Shown in pieces: positions 26,308-35,052 of a stretch of 64,000 bases of DNA. The notes beneath the pieces were generated by a model. The model saw only the letters and a list, made by a program, of their open reading frames with translations. It was not told where the DNA came from and did not search any database. Both the position numbers and the translations under genes were made by a program. Origin of the DNA: Sphaerochaeta sp. UBA5849 (lineage in GTDB: Bacteria > Spirochaetota > Spirochaetia > Sphaerochaetales > Sphaerochaetaceae); NCBI GenBank assembly GCA_002432715.1, contig DJGJ01000035.1, positions 1-64,000 on the forward strand, read 5' to 3'. How positions within the stretch are numbered: position 1 is the stretch's first letter; each line of letters begins with the position of its first letter.

Positions 26308-27789
26308 ATGAAAACCCTAGCAGCACTCCTACAGTCGATAGGCATCGAAGATGCGATGCAAGACGATTCCATACTCATCCAAACCATAAGCCAGCACTCG
26401 AAGCAATGCAAACCCAACTCCGTGTTTTTCGCCTTTCATGGACTGAGAACCGATGGGATTCTCTATATCCAAGAGGCGATCGAACAAGGGGCTGTCTGCA
26501 TTATCAGTGAACGGGACCTCTCCCTGCTGCCGATTCCCGCACACATCCGTTGGTACCAAGTCAAGAAGCCCCATACCGCCTTTGCACGTATGTGTTCCGC
26601 TTTCTACGACCGACCGCAGGACAAGCTGGGAATCATCGGGGTGAGCGGCACCGACGGAAAGAGCACCACCTGCGACTATCTCTACCAGCTGCTGCAAAAG
26701 AACGGCGTAAAAGCAGGTTTGCTCACCACCGTAAGCATCGACGATGGGTCGACCAAGGTCGACTCTCCCTATCGGCAAAGCACGCCCGAGCCCGACCAGT
26801 TGCACGCCTTTTTGCATCGTTGTGTTGAAAACAAGGTTGAAAAGGTCGTTCTGGAATGCACCAGCCACGCCTTGAGCAGCACCTTCGACCGGTTGGCGGG
26901 CATCGAGTTCGATGCTGCCATCGTTACCAAAGTAACCAGCGAACACCTGGAGTTTCACCACAGTCTTGAGGAGTACACCCAGGCTAAAGTCAACCTGGTA
27001 CGAGCCCTCAAGGATGGAGGCTTGTTTATATCAAGCACCGACAACGCCAAACTGGAATACTTCACCGCCGCTCTGAGGAGCACCACCAAAGCACTCATCC
27101 TGGGCAAGGATGTGCCCTTTCGCATCGAGTTCATGGGGTACCAGGGCGTATTGGTTGACATTCTGGGACAACGCATCCAGACACCGCTGCTCTTGCCCAG
27201 CTTGGCCACCAACGCACTTTTGGCAATTTTTTGTGCAAGCCATCTGACCGGCATCAAGGAAGAGACCCTGCTTCCCCTTATCAAAACCCTCCAGCCGGTC
27301 AAGGGCCGAATGCACCTGATCGAGAACTCACTGGGCTTGCGGGTCATCATCGACTTTGCCCACACCGCCGATGCCTACGAAGGAATTTTCTTCTTTGCAA
27401 AGCGGACGAGCGAGGGAGGAGACATCATTGCCGTCTTTGGTTGCGCAGGGGAAAGGGACGCCTCAAAGCGATCCCCGATGGGCAGGATTGCGAACAAGTA
27501 CTGCTCAACAATCATCCTCACCGAGGAAGACCCCCGCAGGGAGGGCAATCAGGCGATTTTCTCCGACCTCCGCTTTCACATGAACAATCCTGCCTGCACA
27601 GTGTGGGAGATTGAGAGTCGTCGGGAGGCTATCCGAAAGGCAATCTCGATTGCACAGTCCGGCGACACCCTTCTCTTTTTAGGAAAGGGTCATGAAAAGA
27701 CCATAGAGCGGATGGACGCAAAAATCAGCTGGGACGAAGTCGCAGAAGTACAGGCCGCCCTGCGTCTACAAGAGGAGAAGAGACTATGA
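26308..27789 (+). CDS. murE: UDP-N-acetylmuramyl-tripeptide synthetase
   Basis: Adds the third, diamino acid residue to UDP-MurNAc-L-Ala-D-Glu. The 493-residue protein has the P-loop (GVSGTDGKSTTCDY), the LECTSHAL motif and the C-terminal Mur-ligase domain (FGCAGERDASKR, FLGKGHEK). The residue-selecting motif that reads DNPR in diaminopimelate-adding enzymes is here TEEDPRRE. This is compatible with a different diamino acid such as L-ornithine, which treponemes use. The ATG at 26308 has no strong Shine-Dalgarno. It overlaps ddl by four bases. Confidence 0.9.
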   Translation: MKTLAALLQSIGIEDAMQDDSILIQTISQHSKQCKPNSVFFAFHGLRTDGILYIQEAIEQGAVCIISERDLSLLPIPAHIRWYQVKKPHTAFARMCSAFYDRPQDKLGIIGVSGTDGKSTTCDYLYQLLQKNGVKAGLLTTVSIDDGSTKVDSPYRQSTPEPDQLHAFLHRCVENKVEKVVLECTSHALSSTFDRLAGIEFDAAIVTKVTSEHLEFHHSLEEYTQAKVNLVRALKDGGLFISSTDNAKLEYFTAALRSTTKALILGKDVPFRIEFMGYQGVLVDILGQRIQTPLLLPSLATNALLAIFCASHLTGIKEETLLPLIKTLQPVKGRMHLIENSLGLRVIIDFAHTADAYEGIFFFAKRTSEGGDIIAVFGCAGERDASKRSPMGRIANKYCSTIILTEEDPRREGNQAIFSDLRFHMNNPACTVWEIESRREAIRKAISIAQSGDTLLFLGKGHEKTIERMDAKISWDEVAEVQAALRLQEEKRL

Positions 27790-28868
27790 CCATAGCCCTC
27801 GTCTATGGAGGAAGGTCAGCCGAACACGATGTCTCCATCTGTAGCGCAAAAACCATGCATCAAGCACTCAGGCAGGCAGGCTTTTCGGTGCTTCTCATCG
27901 CCATCACCCTCGAAGGCCGATGGTACCTCCAACAAGCCGAGGTGAGCAAACACATCTCAACAGACAAGCCTGTTTTTGCAGCCGCCGGCCTCGGCTTTTT
28001 TGTCGGCGATGCAAAGCTTGCCATCGACGCGGTATTCGCCACCACCCACGGATATGGAGGCGAGGACGGCAACCTGCAAGGTCTCTGCATGCTCTCGAGG
28101 CTGCCATTGTGCGGCTGCGACACCGTCTGTAGTGCTCTTGGGATGCACAAACACCTGGCCGCAGTAGTATTTGAAAGCGAGCACATCCCAACCGTACCCA
28201 CCTTGGTGCTGACCAAAGAACAGGTGCAAGACGGGCCATTCGACCAGCTGCTTGTGCAATCGCAAAGCAAACTCGGCCCCGATTTGTTCGTGAAGCCGGA
28301 AAACAGCGGATCATCAGTAGGCGTCAGCGCCTTGATGAAGAGCGATCTCCAATCGTTTCAGGATGCTGTGAAACTGGCAGGGGTATACAGCGAACGTGTT
28401 CTTGTACAGCAGCTCATCCATCCTTTGCTGGAAGTGGAGACGGCGGTGTTACAGACATCTGACCGGGGTCTGGTCATTGCGGGACCCGGTTTGGTTGTGG
28501 ATCCTGCCAAACAGAACGTCGGATATCTCAGCTATGAGCACAAATACGGACAGGTTGACCCTGCACATATCAGAATACCCAGCGGTTTGGATGCGGGCAT
28601 TGAATGCACCATCATCGAGTATGCCAGAAAAGCCTTTCTTGCAATCAAGGGGGACGGGTACGCCCGCATCGACTTCTTTGTAAGTGGAAATCGAATCTAT
28701 CTCAATGAAATCAATACCTCTCCCGGTATGACCGGCACAAGCCACTACCCCGCCCTGATGGCAAGCATCGGGTATGACCTTCCCACCATTTGCAGGCACT
28801 TGGTTGCCGACGCCCTCAAGCGCAATGCCGAGGAACGGCAACGAATCTATACTCCTCCGAGGCGGTAA
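27786..28868 (+). CDS. ddl: D-alanine--D-alanine ligase
   Basis: Joins two D-alanines for the peptidoglycan pentapeptide. The 360-residue protein has an ATP-grasp fold with the family start (ALVYGGRSAEHDVS), the VKPENSGSSVGVS loop and the metal-binding region YLNEINTSPGMT. It is translationally coupled to murE through an ATGA overlap, forming a precursor-synthesis pair. Confidence 0.93.
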   Translation: MTIALVYGGRSAEHDVSICSAKTMHQALRQAGFSVLLIAITLEGRWYLQQAEVSKHISTDKPVFAAAGLGFFVGDAKLAIDAVFATTHGYGGEDGNLQGLCMLSRLPLCGCDTVCSALGMHKHLAAVVFESEHIPTVPTLVLTKEQVQDGPFDQLLVQSQSKLGPDLFVKPENSGSSVGVSALMKSDLQSFQDAVKLAGVYSERVLVQQLIHPLLEVETAVLQTSDRGLVIAGPGLVVDPAKQNVGYLSYEHKYGQVDPAHIRIPSGLDAGIECTIIEYARKAFLAIKGDGYARIDFFVSGNRIYLNEINTSPGMTGTSHYPALMASIGYDLPTICRHLVADALKRNAEERQRIYTPPRR

Positions 28869-28873
28869 GGCCT

Positions 28874-30070
28874 ATGGAAACCGTTATTTTCCACGTTGAC
28901 ATGGATGCTTTCTATGCCGCCGTTGAAGTATTGGACAACCCTGCCTACCGGGATATGTGCCTGCTCATAGGAGGCCTGGGAAAACGCTCGGTTGTAGCCA
29001 CCGCCAGTTATGCCGCCCGCGCATACGGGGTGCACTCGGCGATGCCGATGGCCCAAGCCTTACGGCTCTGCCCCCAGGCCATCGTGGTGGAACCCCGCAT
29101 GGAGCGCTACAGCCAGGTGAGCAGGCAGGTCATGCAAATCCTCAAATCCTTTTCCAGTGATGTGCACCAGATTTCCATCGATGAGGCATTTTTGGATATG
29201 AGCGGAACCTTTCGACTGTTCGGGCTTCCCCGTGAGGCGGGAAGATTGCTCAAGGAGCGGGTGAAACAGGAGACAGGGCTGAACATCTCGGTAGGAATAG
29301 GACCCAGCAGGTTCATAGCCAAAATGGCCAGTGATTACGACAAACCCGATGGACTATGCAGGGTCTCGATGGGCAAGGAGATAGCCTTCATTGATGCAGT
29401 GGGGCTCAAAAAGTTGTGGGGAGTGGGAAAAGTCACCCAGCAACAGCTGGCAAAGCATCACATAACATCCACAGCGGAGCTCAGGACATACAGCGAACAA
29501 ACCCTGCAGAGCTTGTTCGGACGGAGCATGGGGCATTTTCTGTATCTTGCCTGCCGCGGCATCGACCCCGGCATTTTCAAGGAGGAAGCCAAAAGCCACT
29601 CCATCTCCACCGAGACAACCTTCATCGAGGATGTAACCACCTCTGAAGTGCTCGAGCAGACACTTTTGTGGATGAGCCACGAAGTCATGTTCCGTTCGCT
29701 GGATGAGAAACAAATGGGACGCACCGTCGGTCTGAAACTACGTTTTCCCGACTTTACCACCTTCACGGTGCAGGTCACCCCGCAGTCGACCATTTACAGC
29801 GCAGAACAGATATACCAGCATGCGAAAATGCTCTTGCAGCAAAAATGGAGCGAAGGCAGGCCGGTCAGGCTCATCGGCCTCGGGCTCTATCAGTTGTACA
29901 GTGGTGAACGACCTCTGCAGGAAGAGCTCTTTGAAGATCCATACGAGAAGAAGAGGCGATTGGAGCAAGTGGTGTTGAAGTTGCAGAAAGAGGGGAAGCA
30001 AGTCGTCAAGGCAACCAATCTGGAACGAAAAGGCAAGATGACCGGCGGCAATGAAAAAGTGCAGGAATAG
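28874..30070 (+). CDS. dinB: DNA polymerase IV (Y family)
   Basis: Error-prone translesion polymerase of 398 residues. Catalytic motifs are intact: FHVDMDAFYAAVE at the N-terminus and QISIDEAFLD around residue 105, followed by the helix-hairpin-helix region (LWGVGKVTQQQL) and the little-finger domain. The ATG at 28874 starts five bases after the ddl stop with AAGG upstream. No LexA-type box was recognised, and the gene is probably read from the murE-ddl transcript. Confidence 0.93.
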   Translation: METVIFHVDMDAFYAAVEVLDNPAYRDMCLLIGGLGKRSVVATASYAARAYGVHSAMPMAQALRLCPQAIVVEPRMERYSQVSRQVMQILKSFSSDVHQISIDEAFLDMSGTFRLFGLPREAGRLLKERVKQETGLNISVGIGPSRFIAKMASDYDKPDGLCRVSMGKEIAFIDAVGLKKLWGVGKVTQQQLAKHHITSTAELRTYSEQTLQSLFGRSMGHFLYLACRGIDPGIFKEEAKSHSISTETTFIEDVTTSEVLEQTLLWMSHEVMFRSLDEKQMGRTVGLKLRFPDFTTFTVQVTPQSTIYSAEQIYQHAKMLLQQKWSEGRPVRLIGLGLYQLYSGERPLQEELFEDPYEKKRRLEQVVLKLQKEGKQVVKATNLERKGKMTGGNEKVQE

Positions 30071-30081
30071 GGGAAAGGGCA

Positions 30082-30106
30082 GCTGTCGACATCACGAAAC
30101 GACAGC
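30082..30106 (+). other. Hairpin downstream of dinB
   Basis: GCTGTCG/CGACAGC with an 11-nt loop starts 12 bp after the dinB stop. No T-run follows, so it is only a weak terminator candidate. The rest of the 251-bp gap to the convergent transporter gene shows no recognisable gene. Confidence 0.3.
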
Positions 30107-30321
30107 CATCACGCATGCTTGTTCCTTTATATCTTAGTACTTTACTATTTTTTGTTATTTCTATAACACAACTAGGTAAAATTCTGAGTAAACCACTTGG
30201 CCGATCAAAAGTGCTACGCATCGTGCTTGCAACACGCTGACTGATCTGTGTTGGACTGGGTTTTGCAGACATCCTGCTTCCAATGCCGCCCGCCACCCAT
30301 CTTCTGCTTTTGAAAACCCGG

Positions 30322-31470
30322 TCAGAGCGTATGTACCTTGGCAAGGCGGCTGAGAGTGACCATGCACAGAAAGAGCAACAACAAGATGCAGAACTGCATC
30401 AGCGGCATCCATTGCAGGCCCACTGCAGATCCGAGTACGCCGAAAAGAGGCGGGGTGATTGTACTTCCTACGTATGCACTAGCCATCTGCAAACCGATGA
30501 TGCGCTGACTATCCTCGATGGAGAACCTTCGAGGGGTCTCGTGGATCATGCTGGGAAAAACAGGAGCACATCCCAAGCCCAACATCAAGAGCGAGTATCC
30601 GGCAAACGGAAGCGGCGATATGAAGAGAAACGCCAAGGCGAACAGACACAATGCCAAGCCGATATAAATCAACTTGGTATTGGAGAGCCGCATCGATACG
30701 AATCCGCTTATCATTCTTCCGCTTGTTATCCCGAAAAAGAAGAGTGAGCCGTACAGGGCGGCCCGCGTTGCGGCCAAGCCCTTCACTTCTACAAGATAGC
30801 TGACCGCCCACAGTCCGGTGGACACCTCCAAGGCACAATACAGGAAGAAACCCAGCAGGGCGAAGGGAAGTGCCTTGTGCCTGGTGCGCTTGGTCTTGCA
30901 GCTCTCATGCGAATGTGCAACTTGCTTGGCAGGTCGCTCAAACAAGGGAATCGAGGCAAGCAGGGCAAGAGCCAACAGCATTTGCAAAGCAGCCAGGGTG
31001 CGATATCCCGCCCTATAGCTTAGTTGCAAGGAGAGAACCAGGCCCATCACCGCCGGTCCTGCAGTCGCTCCCAAACCCCAGAACGAGTGAAGCCAGTTCA
31101 TGTGCCTTGCCTCATAGTGCAGTGCAACGTAGTTGTTCAGAGCAGAATCGACCGAACCGGCTCCCAGCCCGAGCGGGATGGTACAGAGCATGAGAGAGGG
31201 CAGAGTCGATGAGATTGAGTAGCCGAAGAGGGCCAACGATGTCATCAGTACGCTCACCAACGTCACTTTGCCTGTTCCAAACCGGCTGATCAATCGATAA
31301 CTGAGCAGTGCTGAAGCTACCGTGCCTATGGAGCCTGCAGCGCCCAACAAGCCTGCACTTGCCAAAGGAAGCCCGAGCTCCAGGCGCATGACAGGCCATA
31401 CGCTGCCCAACACCCCGTCGGGAAGACCAAGGCTGATGAAGGCCAGATAGATGAGAATAAGCAGCAACAT
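30322..31470 (-). CDS. Major facilitator superfamily transporter
   Basis: A 382-residue inner-membrane protein with about twelve hydrophobic segments. It resembles the fucose-permease/bypass-of-stop-codon branch of the MFS (FISLGLPDGVLGSVWP at the start, LHSFWGLGATAGP in the first half). It begins one base after the uppP stop with AGGAG upstream, so the two genes are co-transcribed. The substrate is unknown; a sugar is possible by family resemblance. Confidence 0.8.
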   Translation of the reverse strand: MLLLILIYLAFISLGLPDGVLGSVWPVMRLELGLPLASAGLLGAAGSIGTVASALLSYRLISRFGTGKVTLVSVLMTSLALFGYSISSTLPSLMLCTIPLGLGAGSVDSALNNYVALHYEARHMNWLHSFWGLGATAGPAVMGLVLSLQLSYRAGYRTLAALQMLLALALLASIPLFERPAKQVAHSHESCKTKRTRHKALPFALLGFFLYCALEVSTGLWAVSYLVEVKGLAATRAALYGSLFFFGITSGRMISGFVSMRLSNTKLIYIGLALCLFALAFLFISPLPFAGYSLLMLGLGCAPVFPSMIHETPRRFSIEDSQRIIGLQMASAYVGSTITPPLFGVLGSAVGLQWMPLMQFCILLLLFLCMVTLSRLAKVHTL

Positions 31471-31471
31471 G

Positions 31472-32296
31472 TCAGGCTCCTATCGTAGAGAAATACATGA
31501 CGACCACGACCGAAAGCACGATGCGGTAGATGCCGAAAGCTGAGAAGTCATGGCTCCTAACATAGGCGATGAGGGCTTTGATGCAGGCCAGGGAGACGAG
31601 AAAGGAGCTGACAAACCCGACTCCAAGCAAGAGATACTCCTCTGCCGAGTAGGAGAAGCCAAGCTTGAGGATCTTCAACAGGGACGCCCCTGCCATGATT
31701 GGGATTGCCATGAAAAAAGAGAACCTGGCGGCTACCTGCCGCTCCAGGCCGATGACGATGCCTCCCAGGATTGTCGAGCCTGAACGGCTGGTTCCCGGAA
31801 CAAGGGCAAGCATCTGGAAAAAGCCGAGCAGCAGGGCATCCGTATAGGTGAGGGAATCGAGGTCCTTCACCCGCTTCGGTGCTCTTCCAATGCTGCTTTT
31901 CTCCAAAAACAGATAGAGCACCCCGTAGACAAAGAGGGCAAGGGCGATGACCGGCCAGCGATACAGATGCGCATCCATGTAGTCATCGAGCAGAACCCCT
32001 GCAATACCGGCGGGAATGGTTGCTATCAGGACTTTGACCCAAAGCAGATAGGTTGCCGTCCGCTGCTGCTTGCTCTTTCGAAAGGAGAAAGGATTGAGCG
32101 TGGAAAAGTAAAGTACGACAACAGCCAAAATGGAGGCCAGTTGGATGATGACCATGAACAGCTCTCTGGCATGCTCGCCAAGGTTGATGTGAAGCACCTC
32201 GTCCAAAAGCAGCAGGTGCCCTGTCGAGCTGATGGGCAGCCATTCGGTGATTCCCTGTACAACACCCAAAACCAAAGCCTTCAAAATCTCGACCAT
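31472..32296 (-). CDS. uppP: Undecaprenyl-diphosphatase
   Basis: Recycles undecaprenyl diphosphate to the monophosphate lipid carrier used for cell-envelope polymers. The 274-residue integral membrane protein has both family motifs: GITEWLPISSTGHLLL and PGTSRSGSTI. The ATG at 32296 has GGAGGG upstream. It precedes the MFS gene and is read from a promoter at 32320-32348. Confidence 0.92.
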   Translation of the reverse strand: MVEILKALVLGVVQGITEWLPISSTGHLLLLDEVLHINLGEHARELFMVIIQLASILAVVVLYFSTLNPFSFRKSKQQRTATYLLWVKVLIATIPAGIAGVLLDDYMDAHLYRWPVIALALFVYGVLYLFLEKSSIGRAPKRVKDLDSLTYTDALLLGFFQMLALVPGTSRSGSTILGGIVIGLERQVAARFSFFMAIPIMAGASLLKILKLGFSYSAEEYLLLGVGFVSSFLVSLACIKALIAYVRSHDFSAFGIYRIVLSVVVVMYFSTIGA

Positions 32297-32319
32297 ACAT
32301 AACCCTCCAAACTGAAGCA

Positions 32320-32348
32320 AGTCTAGAGCAATCTTCAACGGTTTACAA
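32320..32348 (-). promoter_or_regulatory. Promoter candidate of uppP
   Basis: TTGTAA (32348-32343), 17 bp and TAGACT (32325-32320), ending 23 bp before the uppP ATG. Confidence 0.45.
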
Positions 32349-32383
32349 GGTTGATAAATGCCGCAGCTCTCAGTCAGACCACC

Positions 32384-32412
32384 TTGTACTGATTCCCTGC
32401 AAGTGGTAGATT
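32384..32412 (+). promoter_or_regulatory. Promoter candidate of the trmL-proC-serS-pncB run
   Basis: TTGTAC (32384-32389), 17 bp and TAGATT (32407-32412), ending 18 bp before the trmL ATG, which is preceded by GGGGGAGG. Confidence 0.5.
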
Positions 32413-32430
32413 TGCCTTAGGGGGAGGACC

Positions 32431-32931
32431 ATGGCTCTGCATATTGTCCTGTTTGAACCAGAAATTCCGCAAAATACCGGAAACATCGCCCGTACCTGTG
32501 CAGCGGTCGGGGCGACGTTGCATCTGGTTCATCCACTGGGTTTCAGCCTCTCTGAAAAGCATCTGAAGCGTGCCGGCCTCGATTACTGGCCGTTGCTGAC
32601 ACTTCGCGAATATTCGGGAATCGAGGAATTCATGGAACAGAAAAGGACAGAAAACCTCTACTTTTTCACCACCAAAGCTCAACGGATATATGCCGAGGTC
32701 TCATACCCGGAGGAAACCTACCTTGTATTCGGCAAGGAGAGTGAGGGAATTCCCGAGACCATCCTCGTAGAACATCAAAACAGCTGTGTACGCATACCCA
32801 TGCGCAGCCAAGCGCGCAGTTTGAACCTTTCCAACAGTGTGGCCATCGCTACCTACGAATATCTCAGGCAGGCTCAGTTTCCCGACCTTGGCAGAACGGG
32901 AACACTGCATCGCCTAGCTTGGAAGGAGTGA
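32431..32931 (+). CDS. trmL: tRNA (cytidine/uridine-34-2'-O)-methyltransferase
   Basis: SPOUT-family methyltransferase (166 residues) that methylates the ribose of the wobble nucleotide in certain leucine tRNAs. The motifs are complete: LFEPEIPQNTGNIART at the start, FGKESEGIPE in the middle and RIPM with SLNLSNSVAIATYE in the trefoil knot. It is followed after two bases by proC. Confidence 0.92.
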   Translation: MALHIVLFEPEIPQNTGNIARTCAAVGATLHLVHPLGFSLSEKHLKRAGLDYWPLLTLREYSGIEEFMEQKRTENLYFFTTKAQRIYAEVSYPEETYLVFGKESEGIPETILVEHQNSCVRIPMRSQARSLNLSNSVAIATYEYLRQAQFPDLGRTGTLHRLAWKE

Positions 32932-32933
32932 GC

Positions 32934-33749
32934 ATGCAGAAGCTCGGAATCATTGGATGCGGCAACATGGGAGGGGCCATAGCACAAAGCCTTCCCGACG
33001 GGGCGGTCGTCTATGACAGCGACCAACAGAAAATGGAAGTCCTTACCCGGTTTCCCGGTATCGAAGCGGCCTCCAGTCTTGAGGATCTGCTCGACCGATC
33101 ACAGCGTGTCCTGCTTGCCGTAAAACCGCAGATACTCCCCTCCCTCTATCCGATACTCAGAAAGCACAACAGCAGTGAAAAAGCTTGGATATCGATAGCT
33201 GCAGGAGTTCCTCTTGCGGTTTTGGCAGAGGAGCTTGGAAGTGACCAGGTGGTACGCTTCATGCCCAATATCGCTGCATCACAAAAGGCGGCAGTGACAG
33301 CCTATGCAGCACATCCCAACTGCTGGGCGGAAAACCTTGCCTATGCAAGGGACATCGCTCAGTCTTTCGGACAGGCCTTTCATCTGAATGAGAGTCAGTT
33401 CTCCGCATTCATCGGCATCAGCGGGTCGGCCATCGCTTTCATGCTGCAATTCTGCCATGCGCTCAGCATGGGAGGGGTCAGGGAGGGCATCCCCTATCCA
33501 CAGGCTCTTGAGATAGTCAGCGCAACAATGAACAGCACGAACGCCTTGCTTTCCACTTCCAAACAACACCCGGTCGCACTGGCCACCATGGTGTGTTCAG
33601 CGGGAGGGACCACCATCGAGGGAATGCAGGCCCTCTGTGAAGGGGCCTTTGATGCGGTGGTGATGCAAGCAGTCGAGGCTAGTTGCAGCAAATCAAAAGC
33701 GATGGAAGAACGGGCATTGCTTGGTCGAGAAATTACAGGGAAGAGGTGA
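32934..33749 (+). CDS. proC: Pyrroline-5-carboxylate reductase
   Basis: Last step of proline synthesis, reducing pyrroline-5-carboxylate with NAD(P)H. The 271-residue protein has the dinucleotide-binding start (LGIIGCGNMGGAIA) and the C-terminal signature (VCSAGGTTIEGMQAL). The ATG at 32934 was chosen for AAGGAG five bases upstream. The other proline genes, proB and proA, are 5 kb away on the opposite strand, so the pathway is split. Confidence 0.92.
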   Translation: MQKLGIIGCGNMGGAIAQSLPDGAVVYDSDQQKMEVLTRFPGIEAASSLEDLLDRSQRVLLAVKPQILPSLYPILRKHNSSEKAWISIAAGVPLAVLAEELGSDQVVRFMPNIAASQKAAVTAYAAHPNCWAENLAYARDIAQSFGQAFHLNESQFSAFIGISGSAIAFMLQFCHALSMGGVREGIPYPQALEIVSATMNSTNALLSTSKQHPVALATMVCSAGGTTIEGMQALCEGAFDAVVMQAVEASCSKSKAMEERALLGREITGKR

Positions 33750-33759
33750 AAGAAACAGC

Positions 33760-35040
33760 ATGATTGATTTGAAAGAGTTGAAAGCCAGGCGCGATGAGAT
33801 TGCTCAGAACATTCGCGTACGAAATATGAGCGTTGATATCGATGCAATCATTGAATTGCAGGAAAAGCGTTCAGCTTTGATGCAGGAAGCAGAAAACCTG
33901 AGAGCACAACGCAATGAGAATGCACAGAAAATGAAAGGCAAGCTCGACTCCCAGACCAGGACAGCCTTGATCGCCGAAGGCAAAAGCCTGAAGGAGAGCA
34001 TCGCCTCGGTCGAAGAGCAGCTGAATGCAATCAACAAAGCCTTCAGTGAGCAGGCTGGAACCATTCCAAACTACGCCCATCCCGATGCTCCAGTGGGAAA
34101 AGAGGACAAGGACAACACCGCAATCAAGTTTGTGGGAGACATCCCTCATTTCACCTTCAAGGCCAAGGACCATGTGCAGCTTGGGGAATCGCTGGACCTC
34201 ATCGATTTCGATACCGCAACCAGGGTTTCGGGTCCAAAGTTTTATTACCTCAAGCGAGAAGCGGTGATCCTGCAGATGGCTCTTGAGCGATATGCAATGG
34301 ATATCGTGATCAAGCATGGGTTCACCCCTTTCATCACCCCCGATATCGCCAAGGAAGAAATCCTTTCGGGCATCGGGTTCAATCCTCGTGGAGAGGAGAG
34401 CAACATCTACACCATCGAGGGTACCGGAGCTTGCCTGGTTGGAACAGCGGAGATTACCTTGGGCGGCTACTATGCCGATCAGATTCTCGAGCGCGAACAA
34501 CTGCCGATTAAGATGGCCGGTCTGTCCCACTGTTTCCGTCGTGAAGCAGGAGGTGCAGGACAGTATTCCAAGGGTCTGTACCGCGTACACCAGTTCTCCA
34601 AGCTGGAGATGTTCATCTACTGCCTGCCCGAGCAATCGGATGCATACCACCAGCAGCTGTTGGCGATCGAGGAAGAGATTTTCAGCGGTCTGGGTCTTGC
34701 CTACCGTGTTGTCGATACCTGCACAGGAGATCTTGGGGCTCCCGCCTATCGCAAGTTCGACATTGAAGCCTGGATGCCCGGCCGAGGTGAGAACGGTGAG
34801 TATGGCGAGGTGACATCCACCAGCAACTGCACCGACTACCAGGCGCGCTCCCTGTCCATTCGATACCGCGATGAAAACGGGAAAACCCAATTTGTACATA
34901 TGCTCAACGGAACCGCCATCGCCCTCAGTCGTGCCATGGTTGCCATCCTTGAGAACTACCAAACCGAGGATGGGTCGGTGCTCATTCCCCAATCCTTGGT
35001 GCCGTACACCGGCTTCACCAAGATCGAGGCGAAAGCCTAA
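33760..35040 (+). CDS. serS: Serine--tRNA ligase
   Basis: Class II aminoacyl-tRNA synthetase of 426 residues. An N-terminal tRNA-binding coiled coil (residues ~1-105) is followed by the catalytic core with motif 2 (SHCFRREAG) and motif 3 (LNGTAIALSRAMVAILENYQ). The ATG at 33760 matches the conserved MIDLKELK start. It lies ten bases after proC in the same transcript. Confidence 0.95.
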   Translation: MIDLKELKARRDEIAQNIRVRNMSVDIDAIIELQEKRSALMQEAENLRAQRNENAQKMKGKLDSQTRTALIAEGKSLKESIASVEEQLNAINKAFSEQAGTIPNYAHPDAPVGKEDKDNTAIKFVGDIPHFTFKAKDHVQLGESLDLIDFDTATRVSGPKFYYLKREAVILQMALERYAMDIVIKHGFTPFITPDIAKEEILSGIGFNPRGEESNIYTIEGTGACLVGTAEITLGGYYADQILEREQLPIKMAGLSHCFRREAGGAGQYSKGLYRVHQFSKLEMFIYCLPEQSDAYHQQLLAIEEEIFSGLGLAYRVVDTCTGDLGAPAYRKFDIEAWMPGRGENGEYGEVTSTSNCTDYQARSLSIRYRDENGKTQFVHMLNGTAIALSRAMVAILENYQTEDGSVLIPQSLVPYTGFTKIEAKA

Positions 35041-35052
35041 GGAAGGAAAACA

